NCBI RefSeq assembly: GCF_027887165.1
Contig: NC_077235.1
Coordinates: forward strand, 17,990,383-18,054,382
DNA from: Monodelphis domestica
Lineage: Eukaryota > Chordata > Mammalia > Didelphimorphia > Didelphidae
Direction of reading: 5' to 3'
Length of the DNA: 64,000 bases
The notes under the pieces are model-generated. The model saw only the letters and a list, made by a program, of their open reading frames with translations, made no database searches and was not told where the DNA came from. This document shows positions 23,782 through 34,245 of the stretch, piece after piece (position 1 is the first letter of the stretch; every line of letters starts with the position of its first letter). Position numbers and translations under genes: made by a program.

Positions 23782-23834
23782 GAAAAACAACCAAACAAAG
23801 ATATAAAGTTTTTATTTTATGGAATGAGTTTATT
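23782..23834 (-). terminator. Candidate polyadenylation site of PCDH11X
   Basis: On the minus strand an AATAAA hexamer lies at 23834-23829 and another at 23816-23811. A U/GU-rich element (CTTTGTTTGGTTGTTTTT in DNA, plus positions 23783-23800) follows 28-45 nt after the first. That spacing is standard for cleavage near 23810. Other AATAAA hexamers exist further upstream (plus positions near 25490 and 26566), so alternative sites are possible. Confidence 0.5.
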
Positions 23835-24165
23835 AATATTCATTAATTATAAGACATCATGCTATACAGAACCTGAAATAGAACTACTACTACAGAGTTA
23901 CTTCTAGACTACCCGCCGCTAGCCTAGGCCATACAGTATCCACCTCTCTTACTTCCAAACTGTGGTTAGACCTGCTTCCTTACACACATTGTTCACTTTC
24001 AGATCCTGCAAGATGTCACAAAGAATCTCTCCAAAATACAAACATAAATATAGATTTCAAAAGTTTTTCAAATATCATATCTAAATATAACATAATTCAC
24101 ACAGATATTTTTTTCTAAGTTACCAGGTAAATTCTTTGCCTTCAAATCTTTAACATCTATTTTTG

Positions 24166-24200
24166 CACACACACACACGCACACACACACATACACACAC
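24166..24200 (+). repeat. (CA)n microsatellite
   Basis: Interrupted CA run inside the proposed UTR. Confidence 0.9.
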
Positions 24201-25720
24201 TTAACACCAGCCTCTTTGATATCGTTTGTGCTGGTAAATGTTGGTTGTCAGATTTTGTTTAAGATTATACTTACTATGAATCAATTGATGGTTAGTATGT
24301 AAAAATGATTATAAATGAGAAATCCTCTTTGAGACTTTCATACCCAATTCCTCTGATACGGTCAATTGGCACATAATGTAAGTAATGCCCAGGTTTTGTA
24401 CTGCTCGTGCTTCCATGTTTTCTGGATCACTTATGCTACCTTGAAATAGAGATGCATTTTTTCTAAAAGAATTAATGATGGGCTTAGAAATATCCTGATG
24501 AAAATTTTAAAATAATTTTTCTGATGTAGGAGAAGAGTCAAGAAACTTAAGACACAAAATGACATATTTACTTGAAAGTATAGGTCTGGTTAAACGAGTA
24601 AATTAAAAGAAAATATGAACAATATTATATATGTATATGTAGTTAAATATACATATATATTCCTTAAGAAAAACAACTAAGGTTGAAATCTGCATGAGTT
24701 GAAACCAATCAATTTCTTCAAAAGTAAGGCAGGATAGTTTTCCTTTGTAAGAATAATTTAGAAATGCAAAATTGGTGGATTTTGCATGAGTCTTTTAGCA
24801 TTTTCAAAATAGTACGACATGTTATTTTACGAAGGCAAGGTTCTCTCTTTTGTTACCATTATACACAATAACAAAGTTAATCATTAAGTTAACTACCATT
24901 ATAACATAGATAGAATTGTTTTTAGCTCCACAAATTCACATAATTAAAAGTAAAATGTCAAGTGACTAAATAAGATTACACAAAAATGTACACTCTATGC
25001 ACTAAGTTGTTTCTAGATCTTAGATAATAGTTATACAACATGTAGAAGTCTACTGGTATTAGTTCTTAAGACACTGACACAGCATTTGCTGAAATTGCAA
25101 AACAAAGTTTAAAGAAGGTATACATTCTTGATATAAGATGTTTAGTGGAGAGGCACGATCTTATCAATGCTGCCCATTTGCTGTGTATGATTATAGGAAT
25201 GAAATACACAGTCATCGTATTGTTAAATTGATTTTAGGTTAATGGGGCCGAATATTGGGAATAACGTATTCTAAGAAGACCCATCATGCATCTTTGTTCT
25301 TTTGGTGGGACAATTTGCTGATAAATTTTAAAGCTAGATCAATGTTTGTGGGTTTTCAAAAAACAAACAGTTCTTCCTTTCCCATTCTAGCCCCAAAGAA
25401 GGAATCACTGTTTATCTGAAAAGCGAGTGCCAGGGTAAAATTATTCTCACATTGACAAATTCCCATGGATGCTCCTCCTACTCTGTGCCTTTATTTGTTT
25501 CATGAAATCATTGATGGCATCAGAGTTCTTACTGGGAATGAAGTCCTGAAATAAGCAAGTCAAAAATGCCTGATCGAGTAGAAACTTGGTCCAAGAATGC
25601 ATTGGATCAAATACCTGAACACACATATCTGCCTCTGGCCAAACCTGGCCTGACATGCCCCCCTGTCCCAATATGATGGTTAGGGTGCCTAGCTACTGAC
25701 ATTTACTAAATAATCAGGAC

Positions 25721-25905
25721 AGGCAGTGTGAACTAGTATACAGGGGGGAGCCAGTTCTGCACTGAGGAGAACTTGAGTTCAAGTCCTGCTACTGACACAT
25801 ACTAGCTATGACTCTGGGCAAATTAGCCTCTCAGTGCTGCAGACAACTTTGAGTCTATTATAGACGAGTCGCTGATGTGCATTAGGGAATTAACCCACTG
25901 ATGGG
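25721..25905 (+). mobile_element. tRNA-derived SINE, second subfamily
   Basis: AGGCAGTGTGAACTAGTATA head, GAGTTCAAGTCCTGCTACTG B box, GACTCTGGGCAAATTAGCCT, CTCAGTGCTGCAGACAACTT, then GATGTGCATTAGGGAATTAA. Opposite in strand to the protocadherin exon. Confidence 0.75.
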
Positions 25906-25974
25906 CTCTCCCAAACCTCTCCAAAACAAGCAAAAATGAACCCTTTCTCTAACCTGTAAATCTAATCGAATGAT

Positions 25975-26130
25975 CTAAGAGCTGAAAAGGACCTTTAGAG
26001 TTCCGTAGCCTGGCCCTATACCTCTAGAAAGGTGAACATCCAACTTTTACAAACTTCAGGGATGGAGCTTAAATAGCCTCCCTCAATTACTCATGAAATA
26101 ACCCTACTTTTCAGGTTCTCATATATATTA
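25975..26130. repeat. Possible old MIR-type fragment
   Basis: GATCTAAGAGCTGAAAAGGA, CCTTTAGAGTTCCGTAGCCT resemble the start of an old antisense SINE-like repeat, but the core is missing. Confidence 0.3.
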
Positions 26131-27319
26131 CACACACCTTCTGCTCAAGTTAAAGATGACTTCCTTTTATTCTATTCTATGTTGATATATGGCAATTATC
26201 CATAACTCTGATGTGTTATTTTATGCGCCTGCACAATTCTCTTTGGTTCTAACTCTTGTAGGTGTTCTCTTAGGCCTTGTTTTTCAATCGTTTCAATTTT
26301 TTCACAGTTTTCTAGGTGCTAAGTTCTCAACATCCTTTAAAAGTCATGATACCCCAGGTTAAATTTGTGACTGGTTAACAGATGTAACTTAATCGATTTT
26401 CTAAGCTCAGAATGGAAAGTACTTATGATGGGGTCATTGAAAAACTGGCAGAATCTATCCATGATGCAGAACCAACTAGTTGGCATTTGGTTATTTCCAG
26501 CCAGCCCTTGGATGTCACAACATTCTGGTGACAGTATCTTACTTCATGATCTTAGCTTATTTATTCCTTCAATAATCTTATCAAGCACTGGGCTTTTGGG
26601 GATCAAACCATTTGGAAATGCCATGGGAATTTTCTGGTTCTAGATTTGCCTTCTCTTGGCCTTTACAAATATGCATGATATATTTTTGTGACACAGATAA
26701 GATCCAAATAAGCTTCCAACCATTTAGGCCAAACTCAGAAATTCCTGGGAAATGACCTTGTTTTGCTTTTTCTATCTTTTGATCATTAAGAAGCAGACGC
26801 TAATAGCTATAGGTAGCCCCAATCTATCCCTCTCAGTCCAATTGGCCTTTCCTTTGAATATAAAGAATGTAAAGTTACAGCTACTGCGTGTCAGTCTCCA
26901 AAAGATTCACATTGCTTTTTCAGGATTCGCATGGGACTGGAAACCAGTGTACCACAAACCTCTCTAAATAGTACTGAGAAATATAAAGAAGGAAAGAAAA
27001 AGAAACCTGTCATCAGCTATTTGGCAGTTTTGTCAATTAAATTCTGATTTTAAAGTGAAGCTCTTCTATAACTAAAATCAAAACGATTTCAATAAGCTGA
27101 AATCAAGGAAATTAAATATACAGTTACAAAGCTACTTATACCTGCTGGGCACATAGAGAGACGGTGTCTCAACATCCAGTGAAATCCTCACCAATTGGAA
27201 CATTTTTTTTTACCAGAAGCTTATATTACAACATTTTACACACACATTTTACTCATAAATTATATCTTTAAGTTACACATTATGAAGCCTATATCTAATT
27301 TTATCCACAAGAAAGTTAC

Positions 27320-27455
27320 TTTTTTTTTGTTTTTGTTTTTGTTTTTGTTTTTTTTTTTTGTTTTTTGTTTTTTGTTTTTTGTGTTTTTGTTTGTTTGTTT
27401 CTTTGCTTATTTCTTTGTTTCTTTGTTTCTTGTGTTTGGGGGATTTTTTTTCCTC
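27320..27455. repeat. T-rich (GTTTTT)n tract
   Basis: T-rich on plus, thus A-rich on the proposed transcript. Phe-rich and Lys-rich open frames over it are artefacts of composition. Confidence 0.95.
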
Positions 27456-28717
27456 CCCTAAAACACAGTTGTCTCTTGGTATAGTAACATTGAAACTAGA
27501 CAAGTTGCCCGGGTTTTGCTATGAGAAATCAATTTGGGGTGGAGTTTCTGTGACTTGGTGAAATGTACACATAGAAGAGAATGACTGGTTAAAAAGAGGA
27601 AAAAAAAACAAAACAACAGACAACGGAAGGAAATAATTTCCTTAGGAATACCAAAGTATTCCTTGTCACCACAGAAGGATATCTCTTGATTCCTATCTGG
27701 GATTTCTTGGTTTTCCTTTTATGGTGTAGCAAGTATTTCTTATCCACCACAGGAAGCAGTCAGCAACTCCTAATCTCCTCCAGCATATCACTTAGAAATT
27801 CTGTACAAGAATATATTTGACGTATATTTATAATTATGTGTGTCCAACGTTTGCTTCCTGCTTTTCATCTACATAATGTCAGTTATTTTCTTCAATAAGT
27901 TGAGCTAGAATGACAAAATTCCCTTAGTCTAATGGGCTTAGTGTGTGGTTATCTATAGTTATATTGAATCCTTTATGGAAAATCTTTCAGTAAGTGCCTA
28001 TAGTGCTGTAAAATTAACATTTAAATCACCAGTATATTCTCTTGGCGACAGTAGTTTACAGCCAGAGCCCTGAATCAGGCACCAAATCTATTCGGCTTCC
28101 TTGTGTTTTTAGTCCTCTTATGTTCAATTTCCAGGGACATTAACTAATAGGAACTTGGGAAAGGAAAAACCGGATTAGTAATGGAAGAATGGCTAAACAA
28201 TGACAGATGCAATGAGTCTTGGTAGAGCTTATGTTAAACTAGGAAGGTAAATCTGAAAAGAAAAAAGTCCCTTTGGAAATCCAGTAGCCTGTTCTGGGCA
28301 CAGTGCAGTGCATTCTAGTGCCGAGTATCCGCTAAGCAGTGGTGCATTAAGGGCCAATTGAGCTTTGTGGTATGGTTTAGGTTGACTTTGAAAAGCATGT
28401 GAATAAGTTGGTATAATTCACATACAGAAGCAGAAATTTGGACCCAAAGTTCAGATGCATTCACTTAGCTTTCATGTGTCACCATAGCCCTTTACCACTG
28501 CCAAAGAGTATTTCTTGACTTTGGTTTCTCCATATTTGATTCAAATTTCAGTCAAACTAGGGATCTAGCTCTAGCTCTTGAAATTAATTCCGGTTTTAGT
28601 TTCTATTTACATATATACAAGTTGAACAGTTCTTAATATGCATGTATTTCAGTTCTTACGCTTTGATTATATACACTCACTCCTGAAGTCTGAAACAGCT
28701 AGCTTAGCTGCTGGGCC

Positions 28718-29190
28718 TTACATGGGATTCTCGTCAACTTTGGGAAACTCCCGTCGAGCCCGTCCAGGAGGGAAGGTCATCATAGGAATTACTTTGATTG
28801 AGTTATCATGCTCAGCTGTGCAAAACAGGCCTCTGGGACCACTTCTGCGGCCCTGAATAGAGTCATCCTGTGCAAAAAGTCCTCCAGTAGCGCCCCTTTC
28901 TTCAGGCCTAGCACCATGCCCCAATTCTAGCCTCTGTGCCTGAGGAGGACTGGGGCAAATGGCAGCAGCCTGGGGCTGTGGAGGATTATGACATAACACT
29001 GTGGTAGTGATCAGATTTGAAGCAGGAGGACTGTGTCGAATCACGGCAGGAGGCTCCGGAGACCGAGGCTGCTGGTACTGGGGCAGCGCAGCGGGCATCC
29101 AGCAGGAGTCAGAATGGCCAAGAATAAAGCATTCTTGGGTGCAGTTGTCAGAGGCTTCTTCAAGGGTTGGCTGCACGGTTACTTCAGCAG
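28718..29190 (-). CDS. PCDH11X: Terminal coding exon of protocadherin-11 (partial gene)
   Basis: Encodes the C-terminal 156 residues of the cytoplasmic tail of a delta-1 protocadherin, a calcium-dependent homophilic adhesion protein of the plasma membrane, best known in brain. The exon opens with two bases of a split codon right after a strong acceptor (AG at plus 29191-29192), then runs open to a TAA at 28718-28720. Residues 14-32 hold DNCTQEC...GHSDSCWMP, the cysteine motif conserved in delta-1 protocadherin tails. Residues 51-82 contain three HSPP-like units (HSPP, HNPP, PSPP), a PCDH11 trait. Residues 129-139 read [11 protein letters not shown], close to the PCDH11 C-terminus; the protein ends ENPM. 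Cadherin repeats and the membrane segment must be in exons beyond this window, to the right. The paralogues PCDH1, PCDH7 and PCDH9 share the cysteine motif but not, as I recall, the HSPP units or this C-terminus. The usable coding start is the splice site, not the upstream in-frame ATG at 29227. Confidence 0.87.
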
Positions 29191-29218
29191 CTGGAAGAGA
29201 GGAAAAAAAAAAACCAAA
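29191..29218 (-). other. 3' splice site of the PCDH11X last exon
   Basis: Minus strand reads a long pyrimidine tract (TTTTTTTTTTCCTCTCTTCC) ending in AG, followed by exon CTGCTGAAGT. The phase is one base from the previous exon plus CT. Confidence 0.88.
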
Positions 29219-29694
29219 TGTTATCATCTACACTTAGAAGAAAGCCTACTGAAGAGAATGTTGGCGCTGAATGAAAAAAGTATCGGGACAGGCAAATATA
29301 ATTAGTATAAACCCAAACTGTGGATTCCTAACGTTTTTGTAAATCCGCTCCCTCAGTCTGGCTCTGGAGAGAAATGGAAATGTAGTACAATGAAGCCTAC
29401 TCAAGAATGCTTTACAAGTTTTACTGCACAACTCGAGATAACAGGAGAAATTGTGGCACTGACTGGCATTCAGAAATGCAAATTGAGTCAAGGGAAAACC
29501 GCACACAGTTACTTATATGATTCAAACCCAAAGAATTCATCCAGCTAATGGAAGGAAAAGGGTTTCCTTTGGCTTGAATTATCCAGATAACTGATGTTTT
29601 ACTCTATGCCACTAGATTGTAATATAATATATAGCATATGTAATACATAATCATAGGATGATGTATGCCTATAGTTTATCTAATCCTTTCAATG
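29219..29694. other. No recognised feature
   Basis: Unique sequence next to the splice site. Open frames crossing 29001-29305 on plus are shadows of the minus-strand exon. Confidence 0.4.
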
Positions 29695-29805
29695 ATAAGC
29701 CTCTTGAGTGCAGGGACTGTCTATCCTCTCATCTTGCAGCCCTAGTGCTAAAGCAAAGTGCCTGGTAAATAGTCGGAGTATAATAAATGTTTACGGGTTG
29801 ACTGG
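29695..29805 (+). mobile_element. L2 3' end, sense
   Basis: GAGTGCAGGGACTGTCTATC, GTGCCTGGTAAATAGTCGGA, TATAATAAATGTTTACGGGTT is the L2 terminus. Confidence 0.8.
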
Positions 29806-31065
29806 CATGCAAAATGAGGCTGAAAGCAGAGGCAAATCATAGCCAAACCACATTTTCATTTTTTAATACACCATTTCCCCCTTCTAAGTATTGGAGGACA
29901 AAATCCACTTTTTGTTGATGCCTTTATTATAAAAGTCTGTCAATGGCATGTAAGGCTGCTGATTCGTAGAGTACTTTAAGTTTCCTAAAATGATGTCTAA
30001 ATAACCATTGTGGGGAGTATGGTCCTACGAAGGGAGTCTGTGGAAATCTAGAGGCAATAAAGAACAGTTCCTGCTCTCTAGGCGCTTAGAATCTAATTTG
30101 CAGAAGACAAAAGAAAAGACAGGAGAACATATCGGAGGCTGTTGACCTGGGGATGCTTTGCGGAGACAAAACCTATTGGATATTTTGCAACATGAGATAT
30201 TCTTTCGTATGATAAAGCACTCTTATAAACATGCTTCTAAACAATGTAGTAAATAATCATGTATGCCCCCATTCTCAGGAATGTCTGTGCCCAAATTGCG
30301 TGGTAAAGGATACATGAGGAAACACTGGAAACCTGGGCAACTAAGAGTAAATTAAATTAAATTTGGAAAGGTAGTCTGTTCACTTCTTAGATTTGTCCCA
30401 AAGTTTCATGAATGAAATATAACTTTAAAAGTAATTGTTTTCTTGAAACATGACAGAAGAGAGGTTAGAAACACCAAAACTGGTAGACCTCAGGGGCTGA
30501 GCCTCAACCTGCCAATATATACAGTTTTGAATGCTACAGAGTAAAACAGTTGATAAGTCCTTCATATTTGAACTTGGATTATACTGTTTTACAGCTAAAT
30601 CCAATGATCAGAACATATTGGAGCCTGATACTGCTATTGGTGTCCTTTGCAAGGATCCACTCACTATATATCTATGCGTACACACTTGGCGAATACAGAG
30701 TGAAAAACTTTGGAATGTTAATTACAGATTGTCATTCAAAGAAGCAAATAACAAGATATCGGAAAACATGGAGCAAATGAAGAAGGGATCAAAGGCACAT
30801 TTTGATTTTCCTGATCCAAGGGAATAAAAAAGTGCTCATTCAGAAAGACCATAAAGAATCCAGCTTGAACCAAAAATAACAAAGAGGGAACTTAAAGCAA
30901 CCCACACTCTAACTTATTAAACTATATTTTATAGAGATTGAAAGGCTTATATATTCCAAAATAAACCAGTAACATATAGCCACATCGGTAGAGCAGCTTT
31001 TGTCTTGACCTTAAACAATATTACAATTGATGGAAAAGAAAAAAAATCAAATGTATTTTAAAAAA
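29806..31065. other. Mostly unassigned, small antisense L2 scrap
   Basis: About 30045-30120 (AACAGTTCCTGCTCTCTAGG, CGCTTAGAATCTAATTTGCA) is a piece of antisense L2 3' end. The rest is unrecognised, and the open frames 30531-30827 show no family. Confidence 0.4.
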
Positions 31066-31077
31066 CATCTTAAGCAG

Positions 31078-31292
31078 GGGGAAGCTGGGTGGCTCAGTGG
31101 ATAGAGTCAGGCTTAGAGCTGGGAGGTCCTGGGTTCAAATCTGGCCTCAGACACTTCCCAGCTGTGTGACCCTGGGCAAGTCACTTGACCCCCATGGTCT
31201 AGTCCTTACCACTCTTCTGCCTTGGAGCCAATACACAATATTGATTCCAAGATGGAAGGTAAGGGTTTTAAAAAAATAAAATAAAATAAAAG
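31078..31292 (+). mobile_element. Mar1-type CORE-SINE
   Basis: Full-length, AAGCTGGGTGGCTCAGTGGA head (a few bases lost around the anticodon-like part), GGTTCAAATCTGG B box, and an AATAAAATAAAATAAA-type tail. A perfect 12-bp target duplication CATCTTAAGCAG lies at 31066-31077 and 31293-31304. Confidence 0.95.
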
Positions 31293-31304
31293 CATCTTAA
31301 GCAG

Positions 31305-31509
31305 AGTTGATATATATACATATAAATACACACTCAAATGGTGAAAGAGGTACCAAGTGGTACCTGATCCAATGAGAAAAACAGTAATTATACCACCAAT
31401 TAGCAGTCTGTGAGGGTATGAACTATTCTCACAGTAAATGAACCTTGAGATTAGAAGGAGTGCTTTCTAGAAAAGCATATACCCTGGCATAGCAGATACG
31501 GGGCAGGAA
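31305..31509. other. No recognised feature
   Basis: Short unassigned spacer. Confidence 0.3.
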
Positions 31510-31700
31510 GCAAAGTTAGGGAAGACCTAACTCTTAGATTCCAGCCTTTCAGGGGCCTTCATTCCTGATCTGTTGAATGGGGATGATGGTAATACCCACA
31601 GCATCTGTCTCATAGAGTTGTGAGACTCAGATGAGATAATGTATGTAAACTGTTATAAAATTTCAAAGTGCTACATACAAATGTCAATTGATGCTGTCAT
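31510..31700 (+). mobile_element. MIR SINE, sense
   Basis: GATCTGTTGAATGGGGATGA, GGTAATACCCACAGCATCTG, CATAGAGTTGTGAGACTCAG, ATGAGATAATGTATGTAAAC follow the MIR 3' half. Confidence 0.75.
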
Positions 31701-31789
31701 TTTCTACACTGATCTGACATTTCTTAGAGAAGCTACTCTAGGAACCTAAATCATTTACTTGAGCTAGTATGGAAACAGATTAAAATGTT

Positions 31790-32035
31790 TATTTGTGCAG
31801 AAACACAGAAGAAAAACAACTGCTTGATCACATGGTTCAATGGGGATAGCATTGGGGATGAAGACTCTAAACAATCACACTAATGCAAGTATCAATAATA
31901 TGGAAATAGTTCTTGATCAGTGACAGTGGAATTGCTCATTGGTTACGGGAGGGGAGAGGGAGAAGGAAAGAACATGAACCATGGAACCATGGAAAAATAT
32001 TCTAGATTAATTAATTAAATAAAATTTAAAAAGGA
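31790..32035 (+). mobile_element. L1 3' UTR, severely 5'-truncated
   Basis: CAGAAACACAGAAGAAAAAC, GTTCAATGGGGATAGC, GTTCTTGATCAGTGACAGTG, GAATTGCTCATTGGTTACGG to ACCATGGAAAAATATTCTAG and an ATTAAATAAAATTTAAA tail. Same order as 7398-7640, so the same L1 family with only about 240 bp retained. Confidence 0.88.
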
Positions 32036-32049
32036 TTCATTTGTGGATT

Positions 32050-32245
32050 TCAAGATGGATATTACTTTTAGGTAAGAATTGATTCTGAAGTGGTCACAAA
32101 GAATGGAATAAACACTGCACCGTGAATGGGGAAAATCTGATTTTGAATTTGACTTCAAGCACTTCCTAGTGAGTTCTTTATTCTCTCTGGGCCTCAGTTT
32201 CCCCATTGTTAAATGTGGAAGCTGGGGTGTGAATCTATGATTCAA
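32050..32245 (+). mobile_element. MIR SINE, sense, decayed
   Basis: TTTGACTTCAAGCACTTCC, then GGGCCTCAGTTTCCCCATTG is the MIR core/3' junction. Confidence 0.65.
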
Positions 32246-32319
32246 GATAATGAGAAAGGTAATGAGAAATGTGAATATTTTTTATCAAAATCTCCTAAAT
32301 TACTGGCTATGTTACCTTA

Positions 32320-32535
32320 GAGAGGCAAGAGGGTATGCTGAATGGAATTCTGGACTTGTAGTTAACAAGCCTTGTTTAAATCCCACCTCTCATACTTACT
32401 ATATGATTTTGGGCAAGCTGCTTAGCTTTTGCATCTGTAAAATGAGAATAGTAATAGCACCTATCTCCCAGTATTGTTGTGAGAATCATGTTAGCTAATG
32501 TATGAAAAGCTCTTTACAAACATTATATGGTTAGT
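32320..32535 (+). mobile_element. MIR SINE, sense
   Basis: AATGGAATTCTGGACTTGTA, TTGGGCAAGCTGCTTAGC, TGTAAAATGAGAATAGTAAT, AGCACCTATCTCCCAGTATT, GTTGTGAGAA follow the MIR body closely. Confidence 0.8.
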
Positions 32536-32996
32536 TGTTAAGGTAAGTTTTTTGAGGTGGACTTCAAAAGGATTGAGTATCATTCTTGTTCCTTTTAGCT
32601 TTTGCCAATCACATTCAGCAATAGTCTGATTTGGGGGATTAAATTTAGATTTCTCATCAGTTTACATGTGTTATTTAAATTTTCCGAAAGAATTCCCAAT
32701 GTACTTCTTTTTCCTGACAGTTGCTAGCAATTCAGGTCTCTTTTGCTGCTAAAAAAATGAGAGGAGAAAAAGTTGTAGAGAACAAATTCACACATTCCTG
32801 GCCTTTCCTGAAATCTGGAGGATTTTTAAAAATTCATTGATTTTAAAGTAAAATTGGACTAAAAAAACCCTACCCTAACGCTCGATCATTGCAGAAAGTG
32901 TTCCTGCCTTTTTGAAATGTATGGCAGTAGGGCATAAACTAATTACTTTAAAGGATAAGCCAGTGCCCAAAGTTCATTAACGTTAAGCCTTCTGGA
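32536..32996. other. No recognised feature
   Basis: Unassigned AT-rich sequence. Confidence 0.35.
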
Positions 32997-33207
32997 GGCA
33001 GCTGGGTGGCTCAGTGGATTGAGAGTCAGGCCTAGAGACCAGCAGTCGTAGGTTCAGATGTGGCCTCAGACACTTCCCAGCTGTGTGACCCTGGGCAAGT
33101 CACTCGACCCCCATTGCCTAGCCCTTACCACTCTTTTGCCTTAGAACCAATACCCAGTATTGATTCTAAGATGGAAGGTGAGGGTTTAAAAATAAAAAAA
33201 AAACATT
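32997..33207 (+). mobile_element. Mar1-type CORE-SINE
   Basis: GGCAGCTGGGTGGCTCAGTG head, GTTCAGATGTGGCC altered B box, CTGTGTGACCCTGGGCAAGT core, AAGATGGAAGGTGAGGGTTT end with an A-rich tail. Confidence 0.92.
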
Positions 33208-33749
33208 AAGCAGGCCACTTGCTGATGAATTCCTTTATCAAGGAACTCTTGAAATAGAGAAAAAAGTTTAAATGACCCTCAAAGTTGTTAGATGAACAAC
33301 ATTGCAGGATGGAAGCCGAGGAGACCAAATATTATTCAGATTTGATGCTACTTATAAATACAAATTCAGCTACTGCTAAGACATTTCTCCAGTGATCAAT
33401 GAATACACATAGCAACAGAGGAATTGAATTATATTAATAATTAATAACACTTTCAGTATAAATGAAAGCAAAAGTCAAAAAAGTTGCAATTAACATGGAG
33501 GATGACTCAAATACTCTCCTTAGAAAATGATGAAAGAGCTGGCAGAGTTGGTTTTTATTGTGCCTCTAAAGGCAACGAGAAACACTGTTTCATGGGACAC
33601 TTGGGTCATTTCATTTTGGAAAGCTCATGAAAAGCATTGACAAGAGGTCCACTATGAAGACAACTTCATCTTGAGGGATCTTAACCACAAGAAATGACTC
33701 TGGGCATAATTTCCAAACTAGCAGTCTGTGAGACCAGAGATCCGCATCA
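33208..33749. other. No recognised feature
   Basis: Unassigned sequence. Confidence 0.35.
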
Positions 33750-34245
33750 AAACTTAGTCAACAAACATTTATTAAGTGCTCAGTATGTGTCAGGCCCTGT
33801 GCTAAGTTCATCAAAAAAGACAAAAAGCACAGTCCTTTTCCTAAAAACGTTAATATTTCTAAAAGAGAGGACAACACGCAAATAATTAGGTAGGTATAAG
33901 ATCTATCCAGAATAGATAAAAGACCATCCCGGTTGGAAGGCACTACTAGCAAGTGGTAGTAGAAACCAGGACTTGGAAGGGCTACCTGCAGAAGCGGGGA
34001 TTTGAGTAGAATCTTGAAAAAAGTTAAGAAAGCCAGGAGACAGATTTAAGGATAGACAGAATTCCAGATATCAAGGATACCTAATACTAAAGGAAAGTCG
34101 AGAGATGAAGTATATGCAAGGAACAAGAAGGGGGGTCACTGGACTGTGGATTATGTGGAAAGGTAGGAATAATCCGGCTTGGAAAGGTCTTTAAATCCCA
34201 AATGGAGCATTTGATATCTGATCCTGGAAGTAATAGGGAGCAAGT
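33750..34245 (-). mobile_element. L2 LINE 3' portion, antisense
   Basis: Starts with the complement of the L2 terminus (CAACAAACATTTATTAAGTG, CTCAGTATGTGTCAGGCCCT) and runs inward through AATCTTGAAAAAAGTTAAGA and a TGATATCTGATCCTGGAAGT, AATAGGGAGC block. About 500 bp, ending where antisense L1 begins. Confidence 0.82.

Larger units (their letters stand above)
23810..28717 (-). other. Proposed PCDH11X 3' UTR
   Basis: This 4.9 kb runs directly from the stop codon to the candidate poly(A) site without a splice site needed. It contains only one SINE (25721-25905, opposite strand), a CA repeat and one A-rich tract, far fewer mobile elements than the flanks. That is what a constrained long UTR would look like. 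Long single-exon 3' UTRs are known for this gene family. The end point is inferred from signals, not from a transcript. Chance open frames inside (for example minus 25447-25671) are not taken as coding. Confidence 0.5.

Noticed and set aside
27195-27561. Phe-rich 88-codon and 67-codon frames
   Set aside because: Produced by the T-rich tract.
29191-29227. ATG at 29227 as the protocadherin start
   Set aside because: It lies in the pyrimidine tract of the acceptor. The encoded residues are intron translation (FFFSSLP).
29001-29305. Plus-strand open frames over the protocadherin exon
   Set aside because: Shadows of the minus-strand coding exon. They have no family match and cross the splice site.
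30531-30827. 98-codon plus-strand frame as a small gene
   Set aside because: A second overlapping frame is also open, no family pattern, no promoter or splice evidence.
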